Shown one piece after another: positions 61,757 to 64,000 of a stretch of DNA of 64,000 nt. Within the stretch, counting starts at the first letter, position 1. Every line of letters begins with the position of its first letter. The notes under the pieces were generated by a model that was not told the origin of the DNA, ran no database searches, and saw nothing but the letters and a program-made list of their open reading frames with translations. The stretch comes from Cloeon dipterum (Eukaryota > Arthropoda > Insecta > Ephemeroptera > Baetidae). The stretch spans positions 10,172,545 through 10,236,544 of the forward strand of contig NC_088790.1 in the NCBI RefSeq assembly GCF_949628265.1, in the 5' to 3' direction. A program made the position numbers and the translations under genes.

Positions 61757-64000
61757 TATCATTTCCTTTTCCTCTGGAAGGCCAGCCAATCGATCCATTG
61801 TTTAAGCCTACAAATTTTGGCTTAAACGTAAAAATGGATATGATTAACTATTTTTATTAGATGTGTTGAAAGAAAGAAATATATATTCCGATCCTAGGTT
61901 CACAGACACACATTAATTGCTAGCTCTTGAACAATCGTAAATTTACCGACAAAAAGGTCTAAGTATTTCAAGTTTTTAATAAAATCCCACAAGACTTAAC
62001 TTGCGATAAATTTTACTCTTAAAAATATTAAAAATGCAATGACTTTTTTCACGGCCCTCAGTTCATATAAATGGTGCCCTGCTGGAAATTGTGAAACGAA
62101 CTTACGAGTCTCGGAATGTGAAATGAGATAAGATGAAAGCATTGGAGGGAGCGAATTATGTACATTTTAACAACAAATTCTTACGAATGTAAAGAGATAA
62201 CAAGGTCCTCTATTAGCTCTGAGTATTAGTGTTTGCGTGAGATTAATAAAGCATATATGCTTCCTTATTCAGCCAAACTCAAAACAGCAGCGCATGATTT
62301 TTTATGTAGCAAATAAATATTTCAAGTTTAGATTTAAAGATTGGACCATATGTAAAGCAAGAGTCTACCAAAAAGCATTGCAATAAACTATGGTGACCAA
62401 ACTAACTAAGAGCACAATCTCCACGCTTTAAAGTCGCAGTGCCGATTTTGGTTGTAATAAAATTTTTAATAACGTTCGCTCCTATAAAAGAGAAGCCCTG
62501 CAAGCAGATTCGCTTGTTGATGAGGATGGGTGACGCTCGTCCTTCCTTATTAAATGGGTCAAAACTTTTTAATCGAGTTTGCGCTACGTCAGAGTGGAAG
62601 TATTCCTTGAATTAATTAGTGGCTCCTGAGAAGATAGAGGCCGCAAACTACATGCACGAGTCTCATTTTGATGAATTTGCTAAATTGATCAAGCAGAAGA
62701 GGACAAGTTCAGTCGAGACTGAAGGCTTTTGCGTTTTATATTTCAAGTAATTACGGGACGTCACTTCTTTGTCTAATTTTAAGATAGCAGAAACTGATAA
62801 TTAACCTCAATCTTGATACAACTTTCCGCAGTTTGAATTTTATCTAGCTGATGGATTTCAAATCTCAAAGCATCCCATCTTAATCAGGAGAGCTTAACAA
62901 CTAAAAAATAAAACAATCTTTTAATTTATTACTTTATTTCGGTTTCGGTTTTATTTTTCCACATCATTTTCTTTCAGAAGGCAATAAAGAAACTGAGAGA
63001 AGTACTAGATTTCTTCATCGATCATGTGAGCAATCCTGACATTAAACTAGCAAATGTATTCCTTCTTCCTTCTTTCGTGTGTCAAGTAGAGAATATCCCG
63101 GAAAGGCTTTTACGTTCCTGGTTCCTGTACTGTTTTGTAAAAACAAATCATGAATTGTCCTGTCCTATTCCGGTATTAAAATTTCCGGAATTTTTCGGTT
63201 GGGATTTCTTAATTACGATTGGAGGTTTTTTTGCTCTTTTTATCCCTGTCCGAGGACCGGGAAGGGCGAGCACTGCACTGGCACGAATGCTGAAACCCGC
63301 TGGGTCCCAATAACACCGCGAACGGATAACATGGGCGCACCGGGCCGCACAGGGACCCAGCCCACTCAAGGGCCACTTGCCTCTGCACCGAGGACTGCAT
63401 TGAAACGCTAGACATTTGTCCCGTGAAGCCAAATCACGCATGCTGGAAAGGTGCAAACCAGCAAGTAGCGAGTCCCGTTGAGCAATTTGTGCATTTCGAG
63501 TCACTAAACTAACTACTTTTTGCCATCTCTGACATTGGGTAGCCAGGATTAAATCTCCAAACTGCTCAAATACCTCCCATTGCTTTGACACTCCTGAGAG
63601 TGCCTCAACAATGCGAGCCAACGGGCTGGTTATTGGAAACACAAAATTTAAATCATTCATCCTACGTTGAAGAGACGCTATAGTTGAATAGCTCATCAAC
63701 CATAACTTACCGTGAGGCTTACAATTAGTTAGAAATCATTTGATAATAACAATTCTCACTTTTAATGCAATTTAGTGATTGGGTGTGGAGAGGAAACGCG
63801 ACAGGGTGTCCCCAGAGGCCGGTGCGTGAGTGAATCCCATTATTTGATTAATACAATACACGCAGGAGTGCTATCGAATTTCTCACGCACTCTGAATAAG
63901 AAGCTATAATTTTGCATTTTTATAGAATTAGCAGTAGAGAGTTTTTACGTTCCTGTACTGCCTGGTTCCGGTAAAACTTTTCTTGTCCTGCCAGATGTTC
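61757..64000. other. Gene-poor end of window with GC-rich island at 63240-63440
   Basis: A minus-strand frame of 183 codons (63148-63699) and a plus-strand frame of 95 codons (63026-63313) overlap in the island. Neither shows a family motif. A related motif, ttttacgttcctg, appears at 63108-63120 and 63943-63955. Confidence 0.35.

Noticed and set aside
1..64000. tRNA, rRNA, CRISPR arrays, bacterial operons or prophage-like blocks
   Set aside because: No tRNA TPsiC/anticodon arrangement, rRNA-like sequence or regularly spaced repeats were noticed; gene structure is clearly eukaryotic.

Overview
This window looks like nuclear DNA from an insect. It is AT-rich, nearly all its genes are split by introns of about 46-100 nt with GT-AG ends, and it carries two insect-type Plus-C odorant-binding protein (OBP) genes. 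The fauna of genes (Plus-C OBPs, a secreted mucin, a GALNT11/Pgant35A-type enzyme, a Gln/His-rich secreted protein) and the compact introns would suit a small-genome insect such as a mayfly, but the species cannot be fixed from sequence alone. A run of 200 N (57551-57750) marks a scaffold gap. All gene models were built by hand from reading frame, splice sites and phase; no alignment could be run.

Layout. 1-4711 (minus): 5' half of a gene with a proline-rich/acidic N-terminus and a PH domain, cut by the window edge. 8139-11692 (plus): a 945-residue protein of unknown function ending in a degenerate MYND-type zinc finger. 13662-15203 (plus): a secreted Thr/Ser/Pro repeat (mucin-like) protein. 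16144-19199 (minus): an 11-exon polypeptide GalNAc-transferase (Pgant35A/GALNT11 type), tail to tail with the mucin. 20491-23088 and 24010-25535 (minus): a tandem pair of Plus-C-like OBPs sharing ten cysteines. 26212-29438 (minus): the Puf-repeat nucleolar protein PUM3/Penguin, head to head with an LRMDA (C10orf11)-like leucine-rich-repeat gene at 29995-33457 (plus). 33872-37487 (minus): a secreted Gly/Pro- and Gln/His-rich protein, probably with a separate 5' leader exon near 41311-41460.

From about 41.5 kb to the end I find no confident complete gene. This 22 kb holds scattered GC-richer islands, one partial coding exon beside the gap (57958-58142), candidate first exons at 54958-55063 and 61493-61729, and a 165-bp duplicated segment (50637 and 52113) whose two copies differ mainly at synonymous positions in one reading frame. 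It may be intronic or regulatory sequence of a large gene whose body lies outside the window.

The most notable items are: the OBP pair, with reciprocal intron differences, a non-canonical GC-AG intron supported by homology and a shared QKR site ahead of the OBP domain; the unassigned MYND-like protein; the pairing of a mucin with an enzyme class that glycosylates mucins; and the coding-like duplicated segment in the gene desert.
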